64,000 nt of DNA, from positions 496,001 through 560,000 of the forward strand of contig BLSF01000010.1 in assembly GCA_012862575.1 (NCBI GenBank), given 5' to 3'. The DNA is from Parietichytrium sp. I65-24A (Eukaryota; Sar; Bigyra; Thraustochytrida; Thraustochytriidae). Below the pieces are notes generated by a model. The model was given only the letters and a program-made list of their open reading frames with translations. It ran no database searches and was not told where the DNA came from. Position 1 is the stretch's first letter. Each line of letters begins with the position of its first letter. Positions 38,601 through 47,681 of the stretch are shown here, one piece after another. The position numbers and the translations under genes were made by a program.

Positions 38601-41600
38601 AACGGCTGAGTCAGAGGAACAGAGCACGGGTTGAACATTTTTGCTTTGTCTTTGGTCACAACGACCCTCGTCCCGGCAACCTCTAAGATGCTTCCACGAT
38701 CGAGAATACCCAAGAGGTCTACACTGGAAGTCAAGTTAGAATCCCCGGTGTTTGCGGACACGGTGCCAGGCATTTTTTCCGTGTCCTCCAAGAAGATGTT
38801 TTCACGCCGCTTCCTCTCTTCCTCTTCCTGCTGTTTTTGCCGAGCAAGTTCTTCTTCGGGGTCCGGCTCAGGAATCGCAGCCTCGGCTTCCCTCTTGTCT
38901 CCGGAACTTCTTCCGCCTCGCGATTTGCCTCGTCTACTTTTTGACGACTTTGCCGAAGTCGCGCGTTTTTTACTTCGCTTGCCGAGGCTAAAGAGGTACC
39001 CTTCGCGCTTAGCCTTTCGGTGCTTCCGCCTCTTCCGTCGTAGCCTGCGCCTCTTCCTCCCCTCTTCCGACTCGGAGTCAGAGTCAGAGTCATCGCTCGT
39101 GTCTTCTCCAGAAGAGGAGAATTCTACTTCCAAATTCTGCTCGTCGTCATCGCCGTCCAACATCACAAGTTCAAGTGTTGGAAAGGAGCATTGGAATGGG
39201 TTGTATGACACCTCATCTGCAAGTCGTTTACAGACGCTAAATCTGAACTTGAGTCCGGCAAGAGCCGGAAAATTTGCACTTGTAATTTGCAATCTTGCAT
39301 CGTGTAGCGTACTCCTCGGTCCCAGGATGATCTCTCCCAATACTTTGGTGCCAGTAGCAACCGCGACTGGGAGGCCTTCTTCCCGCCAATCGAAAAACTC
39401 TAGTCTGTACTTTTCATCACAAACTGGCCAGGGCAGAAGCATCAGGGACTTCATGGCGGAATCGAAGTTGAGCTGCCCATCAAAACTTGGTGGAAACATG
39501 TTCTCTTGCAATTGCTCCACGGACGTGGCTTTCTCCACCGTAATCGTTGTGTTCCCTTCAGTAGGTAGAGTCACTTGAACAACGACGCCGGACTTTCGGG
39601 CGAAAATCCGAGCGTTGACCAGGTGCCCTGATATGAAAAACTCGTCCCTTTCCCAGAGCAGCTCATTCAGGACAAGTGTTGGCTCTCCATTGGCATTGCT
39701 CGTAATTTTCAGCTTGTCTACGAGCTCTTTCAAAGAGGGGAAATTGAGTGCGCCGTATTGCGAAGCAGTAACCTTTAGATAAAGCGGCAAATCAGACGAC
39801 TCGGAGACACTTGCTGATGTTTGCACACCAGTGAGCTCTCTCCCTCGTAGAGCAATTTCCCCCACTTCGTTAATGTTCACAGTCATATAGAGACGAATGC
39901 CTTGCACCTCAAGCCCCTGCATGGGTAAGTTTATGTCAATGTTACCATCGGAACTTGAAATGTCGAGTGCCAGCTCCACCAACTCCCGGGACAAAGCGTT
40001 TTGTGGCCAAGGAGAGTGAAGTGGCTGATTGGTGGTCAATCCGGCGTGGGCAGCCATTCGTCCGTTCTTTACAAAATGTTCCGTCTGTCTTTGCTCCTGA
40101 GATCCCGGTCCAAAATGAAGAACTGTCATAGATATTCCTTCTGAGGAGGTCAACGCTCGGACAGCAACGAATCTTCCCACATTAACTCGAATCACACCCC
40201 TCCACGCCCGCCTCAGCTCAAGAACGCCTCTTGGCGAGCTACTTTCGATGCCGCCTGGTTGAGCAGAGAGCGACTCTCTTTGCTCGCGAATCGTAACCTT
40301 GAGCTGGTGCACCTCCTTTTGCAACTCTCGGATCGCAGCGCTGAATACCTTTGGATCAGTCTTGAAGTGGTCTTTGTAGTCAAAGCACATCTCTGGGCTG
40401 AGCACATGTTTGCTAGCGTGTAAGATGCACCAAGAACATAATAGAGCCGAAGCTTCACTGTGCGCGCGAAGTCTATCCGGATCAAATCGAGGATCTTTGA
40501 ATATCGGCTGCAGAAACTGCGCCTTTGACACGGTAATGGCTGCTGAGCTGTCAAACGTTGCGAGCTGCTGCATCAACCTGAGAGGGTCTTTCAGCAAATA
40601 GTCACAAAGTCTCGCCCATCGAAACTCGCTAGGCGGGGGAATAGGCTCACTTGGATGTAGAAGCAACACTCTGATTGCGCCCAGTATACCTTGAGCCAGC
40701 TCTGATGGCTGCGACCGCAGCTGGATAATATGTGACACCTGAATCGCAACAAAGTTGCTTTGTTCTATAGTAGGTCTTTCGCGCCCCAATGAAATACTGA
40801 AATGTGCTGAGCCGGGCCGGTTTGCAGAGAGTCTGGAAGCAGAGGTTGATGGCCTCCCCGTACTCGAAGGTGTGCAAAGGTCATCACGCGATCCTTGGCG
40901 TTCCAAGGGAAACCCAGGGAACAAGCTCGAGCCGTCTGGGTCGACCGGAGTTTTGCTGACGTTGTATTCGAGAGGAGCGATCCGGCCATATGCTCGCTCC
41001 TCCTCCAACAGCACTTTGCCCGCGAGTATGATCCTATCTGAAGAGACATAGGCAGGTGACTCCTCCTTGTACTCTCGTACTAAAGGAAATTTGTGAGCCT
41101 GCTGTTTGTCTCCCGGTCGATAGAGAGCAAGTTGCTCCAGAGGCACGGTAGTAAATAGGGGGTTTCGCACAGAAGCCAGCCCCAACGTGTGGAGGAAGGT
41201 ATTCGAAAGCCGGGCGAAACGTTTTCCCACGAAGTCAGTATCTGCAGTCATTTTCAACATGTAGTTGCAGTCATTCCACATGAGCTCCTCCAGTGACCCG
41301 TTCTGTAAGGTCGACCGCCACTCCTGGATTGCCTCGATGACCTGTATCGTTCGAAGACGCAAGGACTCGATCGTTGGAAGCATTGACACTGCCGCACTGT
41401 GCAGGTGGGCATCTATTGCGACCTTGTCCCACCCGCCTTTAGTCATTCCGTCCTTGATCTTTCTTTCAGCTTTTTCCTTTTGCTTCTCCAGCGCCTCCAC
41501 GAGCCCTTCGCGAAGAAATATTAATTTCATGGCCTGCATTTCAGCTGCCCCCCCGGCAGATCGGTACTGTACCACCCTTGGCCTCTTCTTCCCCTTCAGA

Positions 41601-41845
41601 ACGCCTGGCTCTTGCTGTTGGCTGAGATCCATGGCGAGCATCTCTACATGCGGTGGCTGAACCAAATAGTTTACATCTTTCCAGCTCTGTTCTCTCGCCT
41701 TGGGGCTCAGTTTGAGCCTGTAATATGGAGAGTCCTTGTACGCCTTGCTCCGTGTGTACCCGCAGTACAAGTCATCCTCAGCCAGGTATTCCGGGATGCC
41801 ATCCTGCCCCGGCGAGCTATCGTTCCATTCCCGCTGATGCATCAT
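35648..41845 (-). CDS. Giant (2065-residue) multidomain protein with IQ, WW and TPR modules
   Basis: Single 6.2-kb exon from ATG 41845. The N-terminal 900 residues lack a domain I recognise. Residues about 905-990 are acidic then strongly basic (SSGEDTSDDSDSDSESEE, then GRKRRRLRRKRRKHRKAKR). A long charged coiled coil (about 1165-1195) and IQ-like motifs (LKVQAFARGRAARLLFLRKQ, ALVLQKQLKSFRDRKQ; about 1380-1410) follow. A tandem WW pair sits at about 1700-1750 (FYYARFDTGEVSWERP and YYYHPLTGRTSW), bracketed by further IQ-type segments. TPR-like repeats occupy about 1790-1950 (ARKLYESALKMAPDSPLLLIAY, AERYYRKALSLDSGDQ), and two more WW-like units end the protein (FWFNEATQITQWQEP, YFFYERETGTGAWDCP). 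A calmodulin-binding, proline-ligand scaffold seems likely; large IQ/WW/TPR proteins are common in stramenopiles. Confidence 0.88.
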   Translation of the reverse strand: MMHQREWNDSSPGQDGIPEYLAEDDLYCGYTRSKAYKDSPYYRLKLSPKAREQSWKDVNYLVQPPHVEMLAMDLSQQQEPGVLKGKKRPRVVQYRSAGGAAEMQAMKLIFLREGLVEALEKQKEKAERKIKDGMTKGGWDKVAIDAHLHSAAVSMLPTIESLRLRTIQVIEAIQEWRSTLQNGSLEELMWNDCNYMLKMTADTDFVGKRFARLSNTFLHTLGLASVRNPLFTTVPLEQLALYRPGDKQQAHKFPLVREYKEESPAYVSSDRIILAGKVLLEEERAYGRIAPLEYNVSKTPVDPDGSSLFPGFPLERQGSRDDLCTPSSTGRPSTSASRLSANRPGSAHFSISLGRERPTIEQSNFVAIQVSHIIQLRSQPSELAQGILGAIRVLLLHPSEPIPPPSEFRWARLCDYLLKDPLRLMQQLATFDSSAAITVSKAQFLQPIFKDPRFDPDRLRAHSEASALLCSWCILHASKHVLSPEMCFDYKDHFKTDPKVFSAAIRELQKEVHQLKVTIREQRESLSAQPGGIESSSPRGVLELRRAWRGVIRVNVGRFVAVRALTSSEGISMTVLHFGPGSQEQRQTEHFVKNGRMAAHAGLTTNQPLHSPWPQNALSRELVELALDISSSDGNIDINLPMQGLEVQGIRLYMTVNINEVGEIALRGRELTGVQTSASVSESSDLPLYLKVTASQYGALNFPSLKELVDKLKITSNANGEPTLVLNELLWERDEFFISGHLVNARIFARKSGVVVQVTLPTEGNTTITVEKATSVEQLQENMFPPSFDGQLNFDSAMKSLMLLPWPVCDEKYRLEFFDWREEGLPVAVATGTKVLGEIILGPRSTLHDARLQITSANFPALAGLKFRFSVCKRLADEVSYNPFQCSFPTLELVMLDGDDDEQNLEVEFSSSGEDTSDDSDSDSESEEGRKRRRLRRKRRKHRKAKREGYLFSLGKRSKKRATSAKSSKSRRGKSRGGRSSGDKREAEAAIPEPDPEEELARQKQQEEEERKRRENIFLEDTEKMPGTVSANTGDSNLTSSVDLLGILDRGSILEVAGTRVVVTKDKAKMFNPCSVPLTQPFSGTSCANVEFRRIVQVPAKALELRGVLVEVETGSTMLRTSGDVRYKLKPGERIRIAGEHIVFLSKDPMAPFEEDRITLAEPFAAESIVGATLDKVSIVQQSEKERQRSIAQKEKEKQEEKARKAQQEQELRRTEKFFGYVVSWRYLVPLLGSSPLHMKQQDFWQNVTINFAVNEVYNVVCKQWFPPSEGLDNVKWVKLLRQLPNIPKEHCNGTDMDLIFAKSVTKGERRLTQKEFVTVALPQVAAKMYPWLDEEMAMQKFLGQVLYEWAETQRIMWREAQRLAIVEEARRHCGSLKVQAFARGRAARLLFLRKQRAALVLQKQLKSFRDRKQFSGRLAAYRQSKEIQLAERASKRQALRASRLYKQTKMISGVRNIVSVLLHTKGSIAITCYDPKTCVEYKFTLTLDKLRAVVEESLSIANLTDAQLYEPRHLELVLQRLQYRVRMNEKAIVIGKKPNTEAGNKLAVQGVYINCTDKSKILHIVTVTEARGDLSFHAYNPATGEIKAVILTRDKLHKWFDFDSSQDRASAPELLRPDNKPQLVQWLLRRLLLCRGCALNTHYTMHRRGDHVLMLEFDEMEDREVNMACKMQGMWRRRQSRKIMYDLISRSYRKQFDPSSNRFYYARFDTGEVSWERPKLLGSWDLPNPPDRWEETYDAHGNKYYYHPLTGRTSWLSEIDAATKVQRLYRSREAKKFVVPFPELIKALAYQRTSESNYESSPEKLSSIANYALLVHTRDNDYPRARKLYESALKMAPDSPLLLIAYSILELAMNAYPRQKTFQDATKRVEQGRKNDKNLGKFQSAYKSFFFFAVVSQPNNALSWLNFALVHQCVFKKYDEAERYYRKALSLDSGDQRIIDNFSDFQENRLPGGRYSGGGPGALVQKRSVEIGRDGEWVHMSDPDAKSEGFAKFWFNEATQITQWQEPKWDVEWMARRKRGQLIKDKDGWGQYFDPVSQLYFFYERETGTGAWDCPVYLQSFFSR

Positions 41846-41900
41846 TCGCGTCGCATCTCCGCACAGACGCCTCCCCGCTTTGAGCGCACTCTTGCGTCCG

Positions 41901-41944
41901 TGCGTTCTTGCGTTCTTACGTTCTTACGTTCTTACGTTCTTGCG
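41901..41944. repeat. GTTCTTAC / GTTCTTGC tandem repeat in 5' flank of the WW-protein gene
   Basis: GCGTTCTTGC/ACGTTCTTAC units repeat five times, 56-99 bases upstream of the start codon at 41845, i.e. in its promoter or 5' UTR. Confidence 0.85.
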
Positions 41945-42689
41945 TCCGGCTCGAGCATACAACAAGGAGATAAGCACTCGCTAATGACTCGTTTCTTGCC
42001 CTTTATTATTTTTTCCCGAGTCGTGCTTTGTCCAAACGAATCCACGAGGAATGCTTCCTCGTTCTGCAGAGTCCGGGTTGTCTGTCAGTGCTGGGAGTGC
42101 GCGCATTACACATTACACATTACATTGTTGTGAAACTTTCACTGCCGAGCATCTCTAGTAGCGATTAGAATGGCACCCTGTGACTCGTCCACTCGGTCTC
42201 TGCAGCGACAAGTTGGAGTCATGCATTTAGGTTTTCATTTCGTTCTTCTTTTTGGGCAAGCGATGGGAGATTCTTCTTCCATACGCTGACTTGCTCCACC
42301 ATCCACCAAGAAGAGAGTGTGTTATGTGGTTGTATATGGTAAAAAGCTTTCGGCAAGTCACCTGTGCTGATTTCGATCTTGGCTATCGTTCATTACTCAA
42401 TTGTGTATGTGGACTTGATAATAGTTAATAGTCGGACTCGGACGCTTATCCGGTAACGGACATGTGCACCATATTGCACTCACTGTCAATCTAATAGCCT
42501 GCGTCAAGGTACTGATTGTTGAACGAATTGGAAGAAAGAGAGCACCTGGCCGTAGAGATTGATTTTCAAATTTAGCTAGTAGATCGAAACGCTTGAAACA
42601 GTGACAGTGAAACATATATATATATGTGGAACTCGGTTGGCTCGTCCTGAGCACACGGCCTTGTCTGTCTTCAAAATTAAAAAAAACGC

Positions 42690-42855
42690 TATGTGGAGAA
42701 CAGGCGATCCCGTTCCTCCACCTTGATCATGTCCTTGAACTCGTATCGTCCCAAACTGCTCGTAGCCCGCCCGATTGACTATGCGGTACTTTGCGTGTGA
42801 CGGATTAAGCAATAGATTTTAACGCTCCAAAGTTGACGAGTTTGGCGAGATGTGG
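42690..42855 (-). pseudogene. Degenerate fragment of a class 3 lipase of the neighbouring family
   Basis: On the plus strand, GGCGATCCCGTTCCTCC followed by blocks ending CTGCTCGTAGCCC aligns base for base with the antisense of lipase 1 (43371-43430), which encodes the conserved GYKHFGTMRC segment. The conceptual reading keeps GYEQFGTIR. After a gap of about 40-50 bases, TATGCGGTACT matches the QYRMIN region, and CGCTCCAAAGTTGACGAG (about 42821-42838) matches the TFGAPR region. The order is the same as in the functional genes, but deletions and frameshifts remove the reading frame, and the Ser active site was not found. It marks a lost sixth family member. Confidence 0.7.
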
Positions 42856-43293
42856 AGATGCGGAATCTTTGAGCTTGGGACTTCTAGGACTGTTTGGTTC
42901 TTTTGATCAACCAGTCCTTGCGTTCATTCCAATTCTCTCGGGAGAGTATCTTGGATGCAATCTCCCGCGCGGGTGGATGGAGTTGCCAGCGTGCAGTGAA
43001 GTTCCACAAGGTCAAGTCATGACGGTCGACTCGAAGATTGAATTGAGCGGATTGGCAAGCCTCCAGGGTAGAGCGAATCGGATTGCTCAGGTGGAACTCT
43101 CGATTACAGAAAGAAGTATCTAGTTATCGCAAAAATCTCTTGAAAAGCCCACCAGATCTGCAGGTAACTCCTCCACTACACGGCAAAGGAACGGGTGTGA
43201 AGCGAATGCAGTCAGGATAAAGCGATTTGAAAATCCAAAGGGTGTTGGGACAAAATCTAAATACGTTATTTAAAAGTTGTGGAATCGGTTAGT

Positions 43294-44454
43294 TCACGAG
43301 CACACGGAATCTCCAAAGTATTTGCAGTACTCATTGTGGTCATCGATGCCCCATGCGTAGTATGGGCGATCACGCTCCTCCTCATATCCACATTCCCTGC
43401 AACGCATTGTTCCAAAATGCTTGTAGCCCCACCAGTCGTATGGAATGCTCGGAACCATGTCATTGCCATTGATCATGCGGTACTGGGTGAACTTACCGTG
43501 CACTTTGTCGCTGGCATTGTCATCGAGAACTCTTGGCGCTCCGAAAGTGACGAGCTGCATGCGGGAAGTTGCCCAAAGGCCTTCATAGTAGATCGCGTAT
43601 GCGAGCGCGCTTGAAAGCGCACCGCCGCGACTCCATCCAACGAGGAAAAGAGTGTCAGTAGAGACGCACGTGGACTGAATGCGTGACCAGACCTGGAGTC
43701 GCATATCATTGTAGGTCTTGATGAAGCCGTCATATCCGGTACCAATGTCTCGGTACGTCGTGCAGGTATTGTAAGCGCTGCAAAGCCCGAGCCAGTTCTT
43801 CTTTGCACAGCCGCAAGACTCGTCTATGATGGTATATTTTTGGATGGACTTGATGTCCTCGTCGCCCATGTCAAGGTTGCTGAACCAGTCATCGTTTGTA
43901 TTGCTCTCCTCGGAGATCACGATGCATTTCGTGCCGCTTCTCTTCACCTGTGTTCTGTCGAACCCGTCAGAGCTAGTAATTCCTCCAGAGAAGGTTTCTT
44001 GCTCAATTGCCTCCCATGCCTCGTTCACCATATCAACATCATAGGTGCCGATGAGCGCACGGCGATTCGTCATTTCTGCCTCGCGGAGGTAATTTGACTG
44101 GTCGTCGCGGAGAACGCGGAACGCATTGGCAACCTGGGATGATACAATACGCTCATCCCATGTGGACTGGTCTGCTGCAAAGTTTTCGACGATAGTCTCG
44201 ATGTCAGACACCTTCAAATTCCTGGTCAAGAACTTGTTTCCATCGTCCTGCGATGCTTCGGCAAGGATGCGACGCGCCTGGCCAACATCAGTGACACTGG
44301 GCTCTGCAACCACAGATGTTGTAGCCTGGTTTTGGGAGGCGAATCCCAGCATGCCGACGCACGCAGCTACACCAAGTCCAGCCAAAATCTTGGTCTTGCC
44401 AGAGCTGCGTCGGCCGAGGCTTTCCGCTTGAGTTGCCATTTCAAAATCTGCCAT
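43294..44454 (-). CDS. Membrane-anchored class 3 lipase, paralogue 1
   Basis: 386 residues from ATG 44454 (a TTG-initiated extension is excluded). A single N-terminal hydrophobic helix (about 23-40, ILAGLGVAACVGMLGFA) would anchor the enzyme with its body outside or in the lumen. A conserved spacer with KVSDIETIVENFAADQSTWD leads into an alpha/beta-hydrolase of Lipase_3 type. The nucleophile elbow is GWSRGG (Ser275), the acid is Asp332 in NDMVPSIPYD, and His373 in DDHNEYCKYFGD is the likely catalytic base. Cysteine-rich stretches ESCGC and MRCRECGY suggest disulfides. It is the most divergent of the four copies: GLCSAYNTC replaces the WWCSTYKTC block of the others. Probably hydrolyses acylglycerols or phospholipids at a membrane face. 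Confidence 0.9.
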   Translation of the reverse strand: MADFEMATQAESLGRRSSGKTKILAGLGVAACVGMLGFASQNQATTSVVAEPSVTDVGQARRILAEASQDDGNKFLTRNLKVSDIETIVENFAADQSTWDERIVSSQVANAFRVLRDDQSNYLREAEMTNRRALIGTYDVDMVNEAWEAIEQETFSGGITSSDGFDRTQVKRSGTKCIVISEESNTNDDWFSNLDMGDEDIKSIQKYTIIDESCGCAKKNWLGLCSAYNTCTTYRDIGTGYDGFIKTYNDMRLQVWSRIQSTCVSTDTLFLVGWSRGGALSSALAYAIYYEGLWATSRMQLVTFGAPRVLDDNASDKVHGKFTQYRMINGNDMVPSIPYDWWGYKHFGTMRCRECGYEEERDRPYYAWGIDDHNEYCKYFGDSVCS

Positions 44455-45088
44455 TGCGTCCACACCACCAACTTTACTCAACAAAGTGTGCTGGGCTCTC
44501 TCGTTCTGCTCAGCGTTCCTTTCTGCGCACTTCAGTTCGGGGTCTGCTGCTTCCCAGTTTCTGATTTATCTGAATTCTGAAAATGAAGAGAGCAAAATGA
44601 TCAGGCGCACAAAGTGTGCGCTAGAAGTCGCTACTTCAATGGATAGCGTCTCCAGCGTCACGCGCAAGTAATACTCCTAGAGTGTCTCTACATAAAACCT
44701 TATGCGCACACTCACTTTGCGCGAGTTATCTCGGGCAATCACGAGTATGCTGAAGCGCGTTCACTCTCACTCAAATTTGGCAAGTACACTACAAGAGATC
44801 AGTAATTTACAAGCTTTGCAGCTCATCGCCGTTCAAACTTGAACTTCAAACAACAGTCTTCAACGTATTTCGACGCCGTCTGGCTCATTGTTTGTCTCTT
44901 TCATTCAAGATGATCTGAACGGCTTGTTGACTTGACCGGCCCTCGGTCTTTCCGCTCCTCAAAGCTGGTGACTGATGGACGTGATCCAGTCACTGTATTT
45001 CCTGACCCCACCGTAGACTCTCACTGTCGGTCCTCTTGAGGAAGGGCGCAGTCTCCAAACAAAGAGAGGAAGAGAAAAGCAACGAGGA

Positions 45089-45137
45089 CATCATCATCAT
45101 CATCAGCAGCAGCAACGACAACAACAACAAAAACAAC
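45089..45137. repeat. CAT/CAG/CAA trinucleotide run
   Basis: Consecutive ATC, AGC and AAC triplets form a mixed trinucleotide microsatellite in the gap between lipases 1 and 2. Confidence 0.85.
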
Positions 45138-45562
45138 TCATGGCAGTGCTTTGCTGATTCTCTCGACTGACATGCGAACAGGTGTCTCAATCAATCAAAG
45201 TTTCTTGTTATGTGCGCGACCCTTCACTCGGACGGGGGATTCAAGTTGCTGCATGCATTCCAATCAGTCATTTGTAAGCTGCCAGAGGTATGCTGTGAAT
45301 GCTGTGAGTCTGAGTTTCCTACAGACTAGCTAGTGCGATCTTTTTTTTTGGAGCTCTGTATATGTATGGTTAGGTTCCGTTGGCCAATCCTCACAAAGCT
45401 CTCACATGAATATGCACAGGTCAGCACAACCTGGATGCTGCCAAAACGCACGGGAATGAAATAAACTGCTTACCCTTGCTGGTGATGACTCCGGAAACTC
45501 AGAATTGGCGATGCACCAAATAATACCACTAGCTTGATGTAGAATTCATCAATATTTTCAGA

Positions 45563-45573
45563 ATTCACAGTCA
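45563..45573 (-). repeat. TGACTGTGAAT motif, copy 2 (minus strand)
   Basis: ATTCACAGTCA on the plus strand, in the gap between lipases 1 and 2. Confidence 0.6.
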
Positions 45574-46472
45574 GGAGCGTGTCGACACTGCAACTGTCTG
45601 TAAGTTGCGTAAAGTACGAATGAGGGTTTTGTAACCCCCGAAAAATCAGAAAATCTATCCGTTGGCTACATACAAGTCCGAGTCGGAATCCACCGACCGA
45701 CCTTAACCGACGCTACTACTCGAGTACCGGTACAATTACAGTTGTTGTTCAGGAATTGGTTGCCAGGATGACAAAATTGGCACTCTCTGTGCCTCCGAGC
45801 CGAGATTTCGTGACGAGGAAGCGGGCATTCGATCGCTCGGCCAAGCCTCGGTTTAAAGCGAGACACTAGCTGGAGGAGGTATACTCAATGTTGAGGTGAA
45901 GCGCGTCAACAACGACTCGTTTATCCACTTGGCATGTCGTGCAGTTGAGAACCCTTCACACTTCGGGAAAGGGCGCATGAAGTTCCATGCCAGTGCTACC
46001 TGGCCTCAGGAGTAAGTTGTGTGACTGCTCTTTGGAGCTTGCACGATAGTCGGACTACTCGGACTACCCTTACTTGATGTGTGAGGGATGAGGGATAATG
46101 GATCTTGGAGGCGAGTTCTTGAATGCCTTGGATGTGCTGTGACTTGGTCCCCCTCCTTTCTGAGAGTTTGCCGTTTTGGGTTGGTGTGCTCCGTTCTGTC
46201 CATATTCGTGAGGCTTTTGTGCAGATGCAGCCTCGCATGTAGGACTCGTCGCGCAATGAGGAATGCAGCGGAATCCCGAAAAGGTAGGCTAACTCAAAGT
46301 TGAGAAAAGAAGAAAGAAAACGCTTGAAAAGTTATCGTTTCACATAAGATACATCGGTTGAGACGTGAATCGACAGAACGCAGTCGTATAAAGAAAAACA
46401 TATGTGAATGAAACGGCGAGAGAAGGATACTGGCCATATTTCCGTCATTCCCGGACAACTGATTCAGTTGAT

Positions 46473-47681
46473 TTAGCAGCTTGCGTCGCCAAAATAAGTG
46501 CAGTAAGACAGATGGTCGGCGATGTTCCAAGATGCATATGGGCGATCGCGCTCCTCTGCGTAGCCGCAGTCCTTGCAGCGCATGGTTCCGTAGTGCTTGA
46601 AGCCCCACCAGTCGTATGGAATACTAGGAACCATATCGCCTTCGAAGATCATGCGATACTGGGTGAATTTGCCATGTACTGCATCGCTTGAGGAGTCATC
46701 GAGAGCGCGTGGAGAACCAAAGGTTACCAGGTTCATCTTACTTGAAGACCAGAGTCCGTCTTTGTAGAGAGCATATGCGAGGTTGCTCACAATGGCTCCT
46801 CCACGGCTGTAGCCAAACAAGTAGAGGGTATCCGAGGTACTGCAAGTGGACTGGATCTTGCTCCACACTGCGAGGCGCATGTTGTTGTAGGTCTTGGTGA
46901 ATCCGTCGTAGCCAGCGCCGATGGTTTTGTAGGTAGAGCAGGTCTTGTAGGTTGAGCACCACCAGAGGGTAGTTTTGGCGCATCCGCAGCTCTCGTCCTG
47001 AATACTGTAGGTCTTGATAGATTTCAGGTCCTCGGATCCAAGATCCAAGTTGTTAAACCAGTCACCGGCCGAGTTGGACTCCTCGGAGACGACAATGCAT
47101 TGCGTGCCGCTGCGGCGGACAGCAATCTTGTCGTCACCATAGGTGACTGCACCGGAGTAAGACTCGTCCTCGATAGCCTCCCAAGCCATGTTAACAAGGG
47201 TGGTGTCGTAAGAACCGATGAGATCTCGGTCAGCGCGGAGTCGGCGGCTGGAGATGTTCTCTTCCTGCTCGGCTTTGATGGTTCTGAAAGCCTCAATCAC
47301 ATCAGCTGAAACATACTGGTCGTCCCATCCGCTTGGGTCTGCTTCGTACGCCTCGATGAGGGAGGCAATGTCGGATACCTTCAGGTTCCCGCTCAAAACA
47401 GGATTGCTCTCATCGATCGCCTTGGTAGCAAGGGTCTCCTTTGCTTGAGCAGACGCGGAGAGGGTAGTGGCAGTTCCGGAGGTATCGTCGCTGCTCTCCG
47501 TGGTTGTCGTTTCGCTGTTTGCCATCTTGGACCCAGCGACAAACCCTGCAGCTCCGACACATCCAAGCACACCAAGTCCCATCAAAAACTTGAGCTTTTT
47601 CGAGTGTCTTTCCACGAAGGACGGCTGTGGCGGCCCATCCTTGCGAGCTTCAGCCATTGGGTTCACAGCAACGACGGACAT
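46473..47681 (-). CDS. Membrane-anchored class 3 lipase, paralogue 2
   Basis: 402 residues from ATG 47681. The N-terminus MSVVAVNPMAEARKDG is a short cytoplasmic stub ending in basic ERHSKKLK, followed by a TM helix at about 31-50 (FLMGLGVLGCVGAAGFVAG). A Ser/Thr stalk comes next, then the family-specific segment SDIASLIEAYEADPSGWDDQ (103-122) and ENISSRRL. The catalytic core has GYSRGG (Ser292), GDMVPSIPYDWWGFKHYG (Asp349) and ADHLSYCTYFGD (His390). The block ESCGCAKTTLWWCSTYKTCSTY (230-251) is nearly invariant in copies 2-4. The MSVVA(V/I)NP N-terminus is shared with paralogue 4 and with the partial gene at the right edge. Enzyme class is secure; the substrate is not. Confidence 0.92.
   Translation of the reverse strand: MSVVAVNPMAEARKDGPPQPSFVERHSKKLKFLMGLGVLGCVGAAGFVAGSKMANSETTTTESSDDTSGTATTLSASAQAKETLATKAIDESNPVLSGNLKVSDIASLIEAYEADPSGWDDQYVSADVIEAFRTIKAEQEENISSRRLRADRDLIGSYDTTLVNMAWEAIEDESYSGAVTYGDDKIAVRRSGTQCIVVSEESNSAGDWFNNLDLGSEDLKSIKTYSIQDESCGCAKTTLWWCSTYKTCSTYKTIGAGYDGFTKTYNNMRLAVWSKIQSTCSTSDTLYLFGYSRGGAIVSNLAYALYKDGLWSSSKMNLVTFGSPRALDDSSSDAVHGKFTQYRMIFEGDMVPSIPYDWWGFKHYGTMRCKDCGYAEERDRPYASWNIADHLSYCTYFGDASC

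Larger units (their letters stand above)
41846..43293. other. Intergenic region containing a decayed lipase fragment
   Basis: About 1.4 kb between the giant WW protein and the first intact lipase. Apart from the GTTCTTAC array and the lipase remnant annotated separately, I see no gene; a plus-strand frame at 42833-43123 has no ATG start and no recognisable domain. Confidence 0.45.
44455..46472. other. Intergenic region in the lipase array, no gene seen
   Basis: 2.0 kb with a CAT/CAG/CAA trinucleotide run at 45089-45137, one inverted TGACTGTGAAT motif at 45563 and scattered short ORFs without recognisable domains. Confidence 0.45.

Noticed and set aside
44990-45190. Poly-Leu/Met minus-strand ORF between lipases 1 and 2, considered as a small membrane protein
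   Set aside because: The hydrophobic run is the translation of a CAT/CAG/CAA trinucleotide repeat.
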